Assembly: GCA_019638975.1 (NCBI GenBank)
Contig: JAHBST010000007.1
Span: 1-49,689, forward strand
Direction: 5' to 3'
DNA length: 49,689 bases
Origin: Cryobacterium sp.
GTDB taxonomy: Bacteria > Actinomycetota > Actinomycetes > Actinomycetales > Microbacteriaceae
Shown: positions 1 through 9,856 of the stretch, piece by piece
How the letters are laid out: every line of letters starts with the position of its first letter
Position numbering within the stretch: position 1 is the stretch's first letter
The notes under the pieces: model-generated
What the model was told of the DNA's origin: nothing
Database searches by the model: none
The model's input: only the letters and a program-made list of their open reading frames with translations
Made by a program: the position numbers and the translations under genes

Positions 1-95
1 ACTCGGAAGAATCCGGCCCCGCATGAAGTCGGTAGGATTTGGTTCACCGTCAAGCTTCGCAACAACGAGACCTGCAGTGAGGGCATGATCACCCG
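1..95. other. Region upstream of rapZ, no gene assigned
   Basis: No frame here gives a recognisable protein. The three forward frames stop at 24-26, 86-88 and 97-99. In relatives the gene before rapZ is often uvrC, so the first 26 bases could be its last codons, but nothing in them identifies it. A TAGGAT hexamer at 33-38 could be a -10 element for rapZ. The purine stretch GTGAGGG at 78-84 is the likely ribosome binding site. Confidence 0.3.
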
Positions 96-971
96 ATGAC
101 ACCGGACAGCGCGCAACAAGAGGTGCTCGTCGTCACGGGCATGTCCGGCGCCGGACGATCCACAGTGGGAAACGCACTCGAAGACCTCGGTTGGTACGTC
201 GTCGACAACCTCCCACCGCAAATGATCACTCCTCTCGTCGAGCTGGCGACGAAAGCGGCAGGGACGATTCCCAAGATCGCGGCGATCACGGATGTTCGCG
301 GCGGGCGCCTGTTTTCCGATCTTCAGGAAATCGTGGAATCGCTTCGATCCATTTCCTCGGTCCGCGTGCTCTTTCTGGAGGCAACCGACGACGCGCTCGT
401 GAGGCGATTCGAACAAGTGCGCCGACCTCATCCTCTGCAGGGCAACGGCACTTTGCTTGATGGAATCGGAGCGGAGCGAGCGCGAATGCTCGAAATGCGC
501 GAGTCGAGCGACATCATCATCGACACTTCGGACCTCAATATCCATCAACTCGCGACGAAAGTCTCCGAACTTTTTGCCGAAGCGGGAACCCCGGGCGTGC
601 AAGTCACGCTCGTGAGTTTCGGATTCAAGTACGGCGTGCCGACCGATGCGGATCTCGTCGCCGATATGCGATTTCTGCCCAATCCCTTTTGGGTGCCGGA
701 GTTGCGCGCGGGCACGGGGCTCGACTCTGACGTGAGCGAATTCGTCCTCGCTCAGGAAGGTGCGCGCGAATTTGTCGATGCGTACGCAAGCGCGTTGCAG
801 CCCGTGCTCGCCGGCTACCAGAGGGAGAACAAGAGGCATGCGACGATTGCGCTCGGATGCACGGGAGGAAAGCATCGCTCGGTCGCCGTGGCGGAGCAAT
901 TGGCGACGATCATCCGTGGATTTCCGGGTGTCGCTGTGAGCGTCAAACACCGCGATCTGGGCAGGGAATAG
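96..971 (+). CDS. rapZ: RNase adapter protein RapZ (nucleotide-binding)
   Basis: A RapZ/YvcJ-family P-loop protein of 291 aa, the usual length. In Enterobacteria RapZ binds GlcN6P and steers RNase E processing of the sRNA GlmZ; in Gram-positives its role is less clear and it is simply called a nucleotide-binding protein. The Walker A motif GMSGAGRST lies at residues 15-23, and the strand VLFLEA near residues 90-96 is the Walker B-like segment. The conserved C-terminal block with CTGGKH has its Cys at residue 255. The ATG at 96 is chosen because GTGAGGG stands about 11 bases upstream and the family signature follows at the expected distance. The gene directly precedes whiA. In many actinobacteria yvcK lies between these two genes; here there are only 31 bases. 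Family assignment is secure, molecular role is inferred. Confidence 0.95.
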   Translation: MTPDSAQQEVLVVTGMSGAGRSTVGNALEDLGWYVVDNLPPQMITPLVELATKAAGTIPKIAAITDVRGGRLFSDLQEIVESLRSISSVRVLFLEATDDALVRRFEQVRRPHPLQGNGTLLDGIGAERARMLEMRESSDIIIDTSDLNIHQLATKVSELFAEAGTPGVQVTLVSFGFKYGVPTDADLVADMRFLPNPFWVPELRAGTGLDSDVSEFVLAQEGAREFVDAYASALQPVLAGYQRENKRHATIALGCTGGKHRSVAVAEQLATIIRGFPGVAVSVKHRDLGRE

Positions 972-1002
972 CGGGACAACTGGTGGGGAAGGGACAGGAT
1001 TC

Positions 1003-1980
1003 GTGGCATTGACCGGTGACGTCAAAGAGGAACTCGCGAAAGTCGCGTCGAACAGGACGTCGATTCGAGCGGCGGAACTCGCAACCATTTTGCGATTTTC
1101 GGGGGGACTCCATCTCATTTCCGGTCGAGTCGCAGTCGAGTCGGAATTGGACACGCTCGAGATAGCGCAGCGCGTGCGCAAGGATCTCGTCGAGTTGTAT
1201 GGCGTTCGCAGCGAGCTTTCGGTCATTTCGGCCTCGGGAGTCAGGCGAACAAGCCACTATCTCGTGCGCGTGCTCGACGGAGAAACGCTCGCGCGGCAAA
1301 CGGGCCTTCTGGACGCGCGCCGGCGACCGGTTCGTGGTTTGCCCAATCGATTGACGACAGGTTCGCAAGATGAACTCGCGGCCGTGTGGCGTGGCGCGTT
1401 CCTGGCTCGCGGTTCGCTCACCGATCCGGGCCGCTCCGCCGCTCTCGAGGTCACGTGCCCGGGCAACGAGTCCGCCATGGCTCTCGTCGGTGCCGCCGGC
1501 AGGTTGAAGGTTTCCGCGAAGGCGCGCGAAGTGCGAGGCATCCATCGCGTGGTGATTCGCGACGGCGAGGCCATCAGCGCGATGTTGCGCATCATGGGAG
1601 CGTCCTCGACAGTCCTCACGTGGGAGGAGTTGCGCCAGCGCCGAGAGGTGCGCGCGACGGCCAATCGTCTCGTGAATTTCGATGACGCGAATTTGCGGCG
1701 ATCCGCGCAAGCCGCTGTCGCGGCGTGCGCGCGCGTCGAGCGTGCTCTCGAAATCCTCGAGGGCAAGGTTCCCCAGCACTTGCAATACGCGGGGGAGTTG
1801 CGCTTGCAATTTCGCGACGCGAGCCTCGATGAGCTCGGGCATCATGCCAACCCGCCCATGACGAAGGATGCCGTGGCGGGCCGCATCCGCCGATTGCTCG
1901 CGATGGCGGACAAAGTCGCTATCGACCGTGGGATTCCGGGTACTGATGCGAACCTGCCGCCTGACTACGAGGATGCCTAG
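1003..1980 (+). CDS. whiA: Sporulation/cell-division regulator WhiA
   Basis: A 325-aa WhiA protein. WhiA joins a LAGLIDADG homing-endonuclease-like fold that has lost nuclease function to a C-terminal helix-turn-helix that binds DNA. In Streptomyces it works with WhiB to switch on division genes; in non-sporulating actinobacteria it is linked to cell-cycle control. Seen here: the N-terminal [11 protein letters not shown] start typical of the family, the [12 protein letters not shown] segment near residues 129-140, and the C-terminal HTH around residues 275-315 with [17 protein letters not shown]. The GTG at 1003 is used as start because it gives the family N-terminus exactly. The gene lies 31 bases after rapZ and is probably co-transcribed with it. 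Confidence 0.95.
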   Translation: MALTGDVKEELAKVASNRTSIRAAELATILRFSGGLHLISGRVAVESELDTLEIAQRVRKDLVELYGVRSELSVISASGVRRTSHYLVRVLDGETLARQTGLLDARRRPVRGLPNRLTTGSQDELAAVWRGAFLARGSLTDPGRSAALEVTCPGNESAMALVGAAGRLKVSAKAREVRGIHRVVIRDGEAISAMLRIMGASSTVLTWEELRQRREVRATANRLVNFDDANLRRSAQAAVAACARVERALEILEGKVPQHLQYAGELRLQFRDASLDELGHHANPPMTKDAVAGRIRRLLAMADKVAIDRGIPGTDANLPPDYEDA

Positions 1981-2034
1981 TTCGAGGCGTTCGTGAGCAC
2001 GTGACCCCCACCGGACGCTCAGTGTCGGCGGCGA

Positions 2035-2040
2035 TAGACT
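2035..2040 (+). promoter_or_regulatory. Candidate -10 element for sodA
   Basis: TAGACT lies 65 bases before the sodA ATG in the 125-base gap after whiA. The same hexamer is found before ctaB, treS and the ABC-F gene. No good -35 is visible at the right distance, so the call rests on the hexamer and its position only. Confidence 0.4.
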
Positions 2041-2105
2041 GAAGTTGTCGTCCGGCGTGCGGAACGTTTCGCCGGGGCAGAGGAACTTCAGGAGGTTCAC
2101 ACACC

Positions 2106-3771
<1,666 letters not shown>

Positions 3772-3778
3772 CGCCAGG

Positions 3779-4990
3779 ATGCTTCGAACGATCGAATCGC
3801 TGGGAGACCTTGCCGGCAAGCGGGTTCTCGTCCGTTGCGATCTCAACGTTCCGCTGGATGGCACGACGATCACGGATGATGGCCGAATCCGGGCGTCGCT
3901 CGAGACTCTTAACGAGTTGATCCATGCGGGCGCGCGCGTCGCCGTCATTTCGCACCTTGGCAGGCCCGCGGGCGTTCCGGACTCGCAATACAGCCTCGCG
4001 CCCGTCGCGCAGCGACTGAGCGAACTGCTTGGCAAGCCCGTCGTCTTCGCGAGCGACACCGTCGGAGCATCCGCGCGATCAGCCGTCTCCGAGCTCGCGA
4101 ACGGCGATATCGCCATTCTCGAAAACCTGCGATTCAACGCGGGCGAGACCGCGAAGCCGGACGCGGAGCGCCGAGAATTCGCGACGATGCTGGCCGAACT
4201 CGGCGATTGCTTCGTTTCCGACGGATTCGGCGTCGTCCATCGCAAGCAAGCGAGCGTCTTCGAACTTGCCGAGCTTCTCCCGAGCGCGGCAGGACGATTG
4301 ATCGAGAGTGAACTCGGTGTGCTCGAGCGATTGACGACGAAGCCCGAAAAGCCCTATTCGGTAGTCCTTGGCGGCTCGAAAGTGTCCGACAAGTTGGGAG
4401 TGATCGAGCACTTGCTTCCCCGGGTGTCGTCGCTCCTCATCGGTGGCGGCATGATGTTCACTTTCCTTGCCGCGCAAGGTCATCCGGTGGGAGCGAGCCT
4501 CCTGGAGTCTGACCAATTGGATGCCGTTCGCGGCTATCTGGCCGACGCGGAGCGACTGGGCGTAGATCTGCTCGTGCCTTCCGACGTCGTCGTCGCGTCG
4601 TCTTTCGCTGCGGATGCCGACCACGAGGTGCGTGATGCTTCCGCGATCGAGGAAACGGCCTGGGGCGCGTCGGGGATCGGCCTGGACATTGGGCCCGTGA
4701 CGGTGGATCGGTTCGCGGCGATCATCCGAGATTCGAGCACCGTCTTTTGGAACGGTCCGATGGGGGTCTTCGAGTTCCCCGAGTTCGCGAACGGTACGCG
4801 AGCGATCGCGGAAGCGCTCACGCACGTCGACGGACTCACGGTTGTCGGCGGGGGCGATTCCGCATCCGCTGTGCGGACTCTCGGATTTGCCGACAGCAGT
4901 TTCGGACACATTTCAACGGGAGGCGGTGCGAGCCTCGAATTCCTCGAAGGCAAGCAACTCCCCGGCCTGGAGGTTCTCGGATGGCAGTGA
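3779..4990 (+). CDS. pgk: Phosphoglycerate kinase
   Basis: Transfers the acyl phosphate of 1,3-bisphosphoglycerate to ADP. At 403 aa it is full length. The N-terminal substrate-binding strand VLVRCDLNVPLDG (about residues 16-28), SHLGRPAG near 60, GPMGVFEFPEF in the nucleotide domain and the terminal GGGDSASAVR loop are all present. The start ATG is 7 bases after the gap stop; no strong ribosome binding site is seen, so translation may depend on coupling to gap. The 3' end overlaps tpiA by 10 bases, which supports a single gap-pgk-tpiA transcript. Confidence 0.97.
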   Translation: MLRTIESLGDLAGKRVLVRCDLNVPLDGTTITDDGRIRASLETLNELIHAGARVAVISHLGRPAGVPDSQYSLAPVAQRLSELLGKPVVFASDTVGASARSAVSELANGDIAILENLRFNAGETAKPDAERREFATMLAELGDCFVSDGFGVVHRKQASVFELAELLPSAAGRLIESELGVLERLTTKPEKPYSVVLGGSKVSDKLGVIEHLLPRVSSLLIGGGMMFTFLAAQGHPVGASLLESDQLDAVRGYLADAERLGVDLLVPSDVVVASSFAADADHEVRDASAIEETAWGASGIGLDIGPVTVDRFAAIIRDSSTVFWNGPMGVFEFPEFANGTRAIAEALTHVDGLTVVGGGDSASAVRTLGFADSSFGHISTGGGASLEFLEGKQLPGLEVLGWQ

Positions 4991-5781
4991 CATCGGATTC
5001 GCGGCGCATTCCGCTCATCGCCGGAAACTGGAAGCTCAACTTCGACCACTTGCAATCCATCGCGTTCGTCCAAAAGCTCGCGTGGGTTCTGCAGGATGCC
5101 CGGCTCGACTTCCGCGCGGTCGAAGTCGCGGTGTTTCCGCCGTTCACAGATTTGCGGTCGGTTCAATCGCTCATCGCCGCCGATCACTTCCCTCTCGTGT
5201 TCGGTGCGCAGGATGTCTCCGAGCACGACTCCGGAGCGTTCACCGGCGAGATTTCCGGAGCCTTCCTGAAGGCACTCGATTGCACGTACGTGATCGTCGG
5301 GCACTCTGAACGGCGTGCATACCACCATGAGTCGAACGAAAGCGTGGGGGCAAAGGCGGCCGCCGCGATCCGCCATTCGCTCGTGCCGGTGATTTGCGTC
5401 GGTGAGACCGCAGAGGATCTGGAGAAGCGCGGAGCGGCCGCCGTGCCGGTCGAGCAATTGGCAGCCGCTCTGTCGGGCCTGCCGACCGGCGCCGATATCG
5501 TCGTCGCGTATGAACCCGTGTGGGCCATCGGTTCCGGACAGGCCGCGACTCCCGAGCAAGCCGAATCCGTCGCAGCGCAATTGCGCGAAGTTGTCGGCGA
5601 GGCGCTCGGAAGCGATGCGGCGGATCGCACGCGCATCCTTTACGGTGGTTCCGTCAATTCGGGGAACATCGCGCGGTTCCTTCGCGAACCGAATGTCGAT
5701 GGTGCCCTCGTGGGCGGTGCGAGTCTCGTGGTCGATGAGTTCGCGAAAATCGCGCGGTTCCAAAATCACGTTGGCGTGTGA
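4981..5781 (+). CDS. tpiA: Triosephosphate isomerase
   Basis: Interconverts dihydroxyacetone phosphate and glyceraldehyde 3-phosphate. At 266 aa it is a standard TIM barrel. Catalytic residues are visible: Asn16 and Lys18 in GNWKLN, His108 in VGHSERR and Glu178 in AYEPVWAIGSG. YGGSVNSGN forms the phosphate-binding loop. The frame is open further upstream inside pgk, but the ATG at 4981 gives the family N-terminus (a short tail before RIPLIAGNWKLN). The first 10 bases overlap the end of pgk, indicating translational coupling. Confidence 0.97.
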   Translation: MAVTSDSRRIPLIAGNWKLNFDHLQSIAFVQKLAWVLQDARLDFRAVEVAVFPPFTDLRSVQSLIAADHFPLVFGAQDVSEHDSGAFTGEISGAFLKALDCTYVIVGHSERRAYHHESNESVGAKAAAAIRHSLVPVICVGETAEDLEKRGAAAVPVEQLAAALSGLPTGADIVVAYEPVWAIGSGQAATPEQAESVAAQLREVVGEALGSDAADRTRILYGGSVNSGNIARFLREPNVDGALVGGASLVVDEFAKIARFQNHVGV

Positions 5782-5824
5782 GCCGCACTTCACCGGCCGA
5801 ATCGCCGCGCCGCTGTCGGCAAGT

Positions 5825-5830
5825 TATACT
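5825..5830 (+). promoter_or_regulatory. Candidate -10 element for secG-rbpA
   Basis: TATACT, close to the housekeeping consensus, lies 38 bases before the secG GTG. No recognisable -35 stands 16-18 bases upstream. It would give secG and rbpA a promoter apart from read-through out of tpiA. Confidence 0.45.
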
Positions 5831-5867
5831 GGACAACGGTCAGCGCCCCCAGAAAGGCACCAATCCC

Positions 5868-6119
5868 GTGGAAATTCTTCAGGTCATCCTGCAGGTCGTG
5901 CTCGGAATCACGAGTCTCTTGCTGACCCTGCTCATTCTGTTGCACAAGGGGCGCGGTGGTGGACTTTCCGACATGTTCGGTGGCGGGACGACGTCGAATC
6001 TCGGCGCGTCGGGAGTCGCGGAACGAAACCTCAACCGATTCACCGTCATCCTCGGTTTGGTCTGGGTTTCGTGCATTGTCGTTTTGGGCTTGATCACGAA
6101 GTTCGACGTCGGCGCTTAA
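5868..6119 (+). CDS. secG: Preprotein translocase subunit SecG
   Basis: The small membrane partner of SecYE, which eases SecA-driven protein export. The product is 83 aa with two hydrophobic segments, roughly residues 2-22 and 54-77, separated by the Gly-rich cytoplasmic loop GRGGGLSDMFGGG that marks the family. The GTG at 5868 is chosen because a purine-rich AGAAAGG lies about 10 bases upstream and because the next upstream start would add 30 non-family residues overlapping tpiA. rbpA follows after 10 bases, so the two are probably co-transcribed. Confidence 0.93.
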   Translation: MEILQVILQVVLGITSLLLTLLILLHKGRGGGLSDMFGGGTTSNLGASGVAERNLNRFTVILGLVWVSCIVVLGLITKFDVGA

Positions 6120-6129
6120 GGAGTGTGAC

Positions 6130-6492
6130 ATGGCAGCGGGCGGTAGTGCTATTCGCGGGTCCCGGGTTGGGGCCGGTCCCATGGGCGAGCAGGATCGCGG
6201 CTTCCACGCCGATCGAATCCAGGTCTTGTATTGGTGTGCGAACGGGCACGAACTGAAGCCCTATTTTCTCTCAACGATCGAGCCCGAGGAGATTCCCGAG
6301 CAATTGGACTGCCCGAATTGCGGGCTACCGGCAGGTCGCGACAAAGAGAATCCGCCGTCCGTGGCGAAACTCGAGCCCTACAAGACCCACCTCGCGTACG
6401 TGAAGGAACGCCGCACGGAGCAAGAGGCTGCAACTCTTCTCGACGAAGCGCTCGAACAACTTCGCGCGCGTCGCGGTCGCACGTCCGCGTGA
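6130..6492 (+). CDS. rbpA: RNA polymerase-binding protein RbpA
   Basis: An actinobacteria-specific general transcription factor of 120 aa. RbpA binds group I/II sigma factors and the polymerase and stabilises open complexes. The conserved N-terminal tail GGSAIRGSRVGAGPMGE is at residues 4-20. The zinc-type core has Cys in WCANGHE and DCPNCG (about residues 36-40 and 60-63). The C-terminal sigma-interaction helix contains KTHLAYVKERRTEQEA. AAGGAG overlaps the secG stop and lies 7 bases before the ATG. Its presence places the organism in the Actinobacteria. The gene converges on pgl with a 38-base gap. Confidence 0.96.
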   Translation: MAAGGSAIRGSRVGAGPMGEQDRGFHADRIQVLYWCANGHELKPYFLSTIEPEEIPEQLDCPNCGLPAGRDKENPPSVAKLEPYKTHLAYVKERRTEQEAATLLDEALEQLRARRGRTSA

Positions 6493-6530
6493 ACCACGGT
6501 TTCGCGACAGGGATGACCGCGGAGCGCTGA

Positions 6531-7334
6531 CTAGGCCGTGTCGCCGGGCGCCGTGCCGCCGGGTGCAGCGCCGTTCCGCACGAGTTCCTCGGGAATGTCG
6601 GCGGCAGCCGACGCATCCACAAAAAACTCCGTGGATTCCCGACCGCGCACGCCCGCGACCGGCACTTCGAACACGTTCGCTCCCGCGAGTGCGAGCCCGA
6701 GTGCCGTCGCTTTGTCGCCGCCGGCGAGGCACAACCAGATGCGCGCGGCGGAATTGATGACGGGGAGCGTGAGGCTCAAACGTTCAGGGGGCGGCTTCGG
6801 CGAATTCCGGACCGGGATGACCGTCGCATCGGTTACGGAAATTCCCTCTCGAGCCGGAAACAGCGACGCGATGTGCCCGTCGGGCCCCACACCGAGAAAC
6901 ATCAGATCAAGCCGGGGGACAGTCGATCCGGGAGGCGAATTTTGCGCGAGCTCGAGCGCATACGCTTTGGCAGCGTCGTCGAGTGCGTACGGCCCGTCGG
7001 AGGCGGGGAATCGGTGGATGTTCGCCGCCGGACTCGAGAGCAGCCGCAAGAGCGCGTCATCCGCTTGCTTGTCGTTGCGTTCCGGATCTCCTGCAGGCAA
7101 CCAGCGCTCGTCACCCCACCACACGTGGATCCGGTTCCAGTCGAGTCGATCGCGACGATCGCTCGCACCGATCGCCGCGAGAATATCGATTCCGACCGAC
7201 CCGCCCGTGAGAACGACGTTGACGGTGTCGCGCAGCGAAAGTTCATTCGACATCACGTCGATGAATCCCCGTGCGATCGCGTCGATCAGTGCCGCGCGAT
7301 CCTCGAAAACGTGCACTTGCCGAGCCTGGCTCAT
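6531..7334 (-). CDS. pgl: 6-phosphogluconolactonase
   Basis: Hydrolyses 6-phosphogluconolactone to 6-phosphogluconate, the second step of the oxidative pentose phosphate pathway. The 267-aa protein is of the NagB/SugarP-isomerase-like fold; VLTGGSVG near residues 40-47, WWGDERWLP near 74-82 and GVGPDGHIASLFP near 150-162 are the family's conserved blocks. The frame stays open for 44 codons upstream inside opcA, but the ATG at 7334 overlaps the opcA stop as ATGA and gives the family start. Last gene of the tkt-tal-pgi-zwf-opcA-pgl operon. Confidence 0.94.
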   Translation of the reverse strand: MSQARQVHVFEDRAALIDAIARGFIDVMSNELSLRDTVNVVLTGGSVGIDILAAIGASDRRDRLDWNRIHVWWGDERWLPAGDPERNDKQADDALLRLLSSPAANIHRFPASDGPYALDDAAKAYALELAQNSPPGSTVPRLDLMFLGVGPDGHIASLFPAREGISVTDATVIPVRNSPKPPPERLSLTLPVINSAARIWLCLAGGDKATALGLALAGANVFEVPVAGVRGRESTEFFVDASAAADIPEELVRNGAAPGGTAPGDTA

Positions 7335-8314
7335 GATCCTCCCTGACTCGTCGCGGAAAAGGGAACGGGAGACGTGGAGGGGGCGGCGAGCCCGGAGATT
7401 CCGTGCTGGAGCACGTCGCCGAACAGCATGTCCGGATCCAATCGACGCAATTCCTCCGCGAGACAATCACGCAGATTCCGTCGCGGCAGTGAGATGTCGT
7501 GCACAGGCTGACCGGGCTGGGTGAGCGTCACGATGCTCGGTTGAGTGCGCACGAGCGAGATCGTTCCCGACGCTCGCTCGAGACGCACTTCGTGGATCCC
7601 GGCACGGGAACCCGCCGGGTCATACAGTTCCTGATGGACGGGCGCCAGGAGTTGAGCCTGGAGCCAGGCCGCAAGCAGGATCGTGGAAGGCGAATCCGAT
7701 GCGCCGTGCACTTCGATCGCGGTGATCTCCTCATATGGCGGCTGATCGAGGACGGCAGCGAGTTGCGCGCGCCACAGGGTAAGCCGCGTCCACGCGAAGT
7801 CCGTGTCGCCCGGCTCGTAGCGCGCCGCAAGATGTTCCAGGAATCCGCGCGGATTCGATTGCGCTGCCGCATCCGTAATGCGACGCTGAGCCATTCTCCC
7901 GATCGACGATTGCGATACCACGTCGGGGGCATCGGCCGGCCACCACGCGACGACCGGTGCGTCCGCCAACAGCAGTCCCGTGACCAGACCTTCCTCGTTT
8001 CGCGCCGTGTCGCCGTAGGCGCGAAGCACGATCACTTCGCTCGCTCCGGCGTCGCCGCCCACTCTGATTTGAGCGTCGAGCCGAGACTCCTCCTCGGGGC
8101 CGTCATCGGCCGGAGTCGAGATCACGATCACGCGCATCGGATGCTCGCGGGAAGCGTCATTGGCGGCTTCGATAGCCTCCTCTTCCGCGCCGTGCCGTGT
8201 CGCGATGACGAGCGTGAGAACGCGGCCGAGAGCCACAGCGCCCCCCTCTTCGCGGATCTTGACGAGCGCGCGGGAGATCTTGCTCGTCGTGGTCGTCGGC
8301 AATTCGATGATCAT
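7331..8314 (-). CDS. opcA: Glucose-6-phosphate dehydrogenase assembly protein OpcA
   Basis: OpcA activates or assembles glucose-6-phosphate dehydrogenase in actinobacteria and cyanobacteria and has no known catalytic role of its own. The predicted protein is 327 aa. It shows the family N-terminus MIIELPTTTTSKISRAL, the segment RVLTLVI, the block DAPVVAWWPADAPDVV near residues 125-140 and a conserved C-terminal half. Start at 8314 gives a 4-base ATGA overlap with zwf and the end gives a 4-base overlap with pgl, so all three are translationally coupled. Position between zwf and pgl is the usual one in actinobacteria. Confidence 0.95.
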   Translation of the reverse strand: MIIELPTTTTSKISRALVKIREEGGAVALGRVLTLVIATRHGAEEEAIEAANDASREHPMRVIVISTPADDGPEEESRLDAQIRVGGDAGASEVIVLRAYGDTARNEEGLVTGLLLADAPVVAWWPADAPDVVSQSSIGRMAQRRITDAAAQSNPRGFLEHLAARYEPGDTDFAWTRLTLWRAQLAAVLDQPPYEEITAIEVHGASDSPSTILLAAWLQAQLLAPVHQELYDPAGSRAGIHEVRLERASGTISLVRTQPSIVTLTQPGQPVHDISLPRRNLRDCLAEELRRLDPDMLFGDVLQHGISGLAAPSTSPVPFSATSQGGS

Positions 8315-9852
8315 GGGCGCCTCCACGTCCGTCCGTCGCGGGCGAGGAGGGCGTCGGCAGAACCGGGCCCCCACGTGCCGGGCCGGTAGAGCTCCGGTTG
8401 TCCTTGAGTCGACCAGAACTCTTCGATGGGATCGAGGATCCTCCAACTGAGTTCCACTTCTTCGTGCCGTGGGAACAACGGTGGATCCCCGAGAAGGACG
8501 TCGAGGAGGAGACGCTCGTATGCTTCCGGGCTCGCTTCCGTGAAGGCGTGGCCATATCCGAAATCCATTGTCACGTCGCGCACTTGCATGCCGGCTCCCG
8601 GGACTTTCGAGCCGAACCGGATGGTGACACCCTCGTCCGGCTGCACGCGAACGACGAGGGCATTCTGTCCGAGAGCGCTTGTTTGGCTCTCTTCGAAGAG
8701 ATATTGGGGCGCGCGCTGGAAGACGACGGCGATCTCCGTGACGCGCCGTCCGAGCCGCTTGCCGGCACGCAAGTAGAACGGCACACCGGCCCAGCGGCGT
8801 GTATCGATCGTGAGGCGGAGCGCCGCATAGGTTTCGGTGAGCGAGTTCGGGTTCATCCCGTCCTCTTCGAGGAATCCGATCACGCGTTCGCCGCCTTGCC
8901 AACCGCTCGAATACTGGCCCCGCGCGGTCGTCGCCGCGAGGTCGTGGCCGATCCGAACCGCCGAGAGAATCTTCTCCTTCTCAGCTCGCAAATCGCGCGC
9001 GTCGAAGGAGACGGGTTCTTCCATCGCGGTGAGCGCGAGCAATTGCAGGAGGTGATTCTGGATGACGTCCCTCGCGGCGCCGATTCCGTCGTAATAGCCG
9101 GCCCGCCCGCCGACCCCGATGTCTTCTGCCATCGTGATTTGCACATGGTCGACGGATCGCGCGTTCCAGATGGGTTCCCAAAGCTGATTCGCGAATCTCA
9201 ACGCGAGAATGTTCTGGACGGTTTCCTTGCCGAGGTAGTGGTCGATGCGGAAGACCGAGTCCTGGGGAAATACCGATTCGACGACTCCGTTGAGTGCCCG
9301 CGCGGTCTCGAGGTTGCTGCCGAAGGGCTTCTCGATGACGACTCGCCGCCACTGGCCGTTGGACTGTTCAGCGAGTCCCGACCGACGAAGCTGCTCCGTC
9401 ACTTGAGGAAAGGATTTCGGAGGAATCGAGAGATAGAACGCGTGGTTGCCCATCGTTCCGCGATTCTCATCCAGCTCACGCAGGGTTTCGCGCAATCGCG
9501 CGAACGCGTCATCGTCGTCGAATTCACCGGGAACGAAACGGATGCCGCGCGCCAGTTGCGCCCACACCTCTTCGTCGAAGGGAGTTCTCGCGTACTCCTT
9601 GACGGCGTCGTGAACGACTTGCGCGAAGTCCTGCGTCTCCCAATCCCGTCGCGCAAAGCCCACGAGAGCGAAGCCGGGCGGAAGCAACCCTCGGTTCGCG
9701 AGGTCGTAGACCGCGGGCATGAGTTTTTTGCGCGACAAGTCGCCCGTGACGCCGAAAATGATGAGCGCGCTCGGACCCGCGATGCGATTGAGTCGCCTGT
9801 CGGTGGGCAATCGGAGCGGATTGGAGTCCCGCGAGATTTCGACCGGCACCAT
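8311..9852 (-). CDS. zwf: Glucose-6-phosphate 1-dehydrogenase
   Basis: Oxidises glucose 6-phosphate to the lactone and makes NADPH, the entry step of the pentose phosphate pathway. At 513 aa it is full length. The dinucleotide-binding motif GVTGDLS lies at residues 34-40. The substrate and active-site motif RIDHYLGKE is near residues 200-208, and EKPFG stands just before it. The ATG at 9852 follows the pgi stop by four bases on the minus strand. The end overlaps opcA by 4 bases. Confidence 0.97.
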   Translation of the reverse strand: MVPVEISRDSNPLRLPTDRRLNRIAGPSALIIFGVTGDLSRKKLMPAVYDLANRGLLPPGFALVGFARRDWETQDFAQVVHDAVKEYARTPFDEEVWAQLARGIRFVPGEFDDDDAFARLRETLRELDENRGTMGNHAFYLSIPPKSFPQVTEQLRRSGLAEQSNGQWRRVVIEKPFGSNLETARALNGVVESVFPQDSVFRIDHYLGKETVQNILALRFANQLWEPIWNARSVDHVQITMAEDIGVGGRAGYYDGIGAARDVIQNHLLQLLALTAMEEPVSFDARDLRAEKEKILSAVRIGHDLAATTARGQYSSGWQGGERVIGFLEEDGMNPNSLTETYAALRLTIDTRRWAGVPFYLRAGKRLGRRVTEIAVVFQRAPQYLFEESQTSALGQNALVVRVQPDEGVTIRFGSKVPGAGMQVRDVTMDFGYGHAFTEASPEAYERLLLDVLLGDPPLFPRHEEVELSWRILDPIEEFWSTQGQPELYRPGTWGPGSADALLARDGRTWRRP

Positions 9853-9856
9853 GGAA

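Noticed and set aside
943..2100. A 385-codon open frame on the minus strand over whiA
   Set aside because: It is antisense to a clear whiA gene, is rich in Arg, His and Ala as usual for shadows of high-GC genes, and resembles no protein family.
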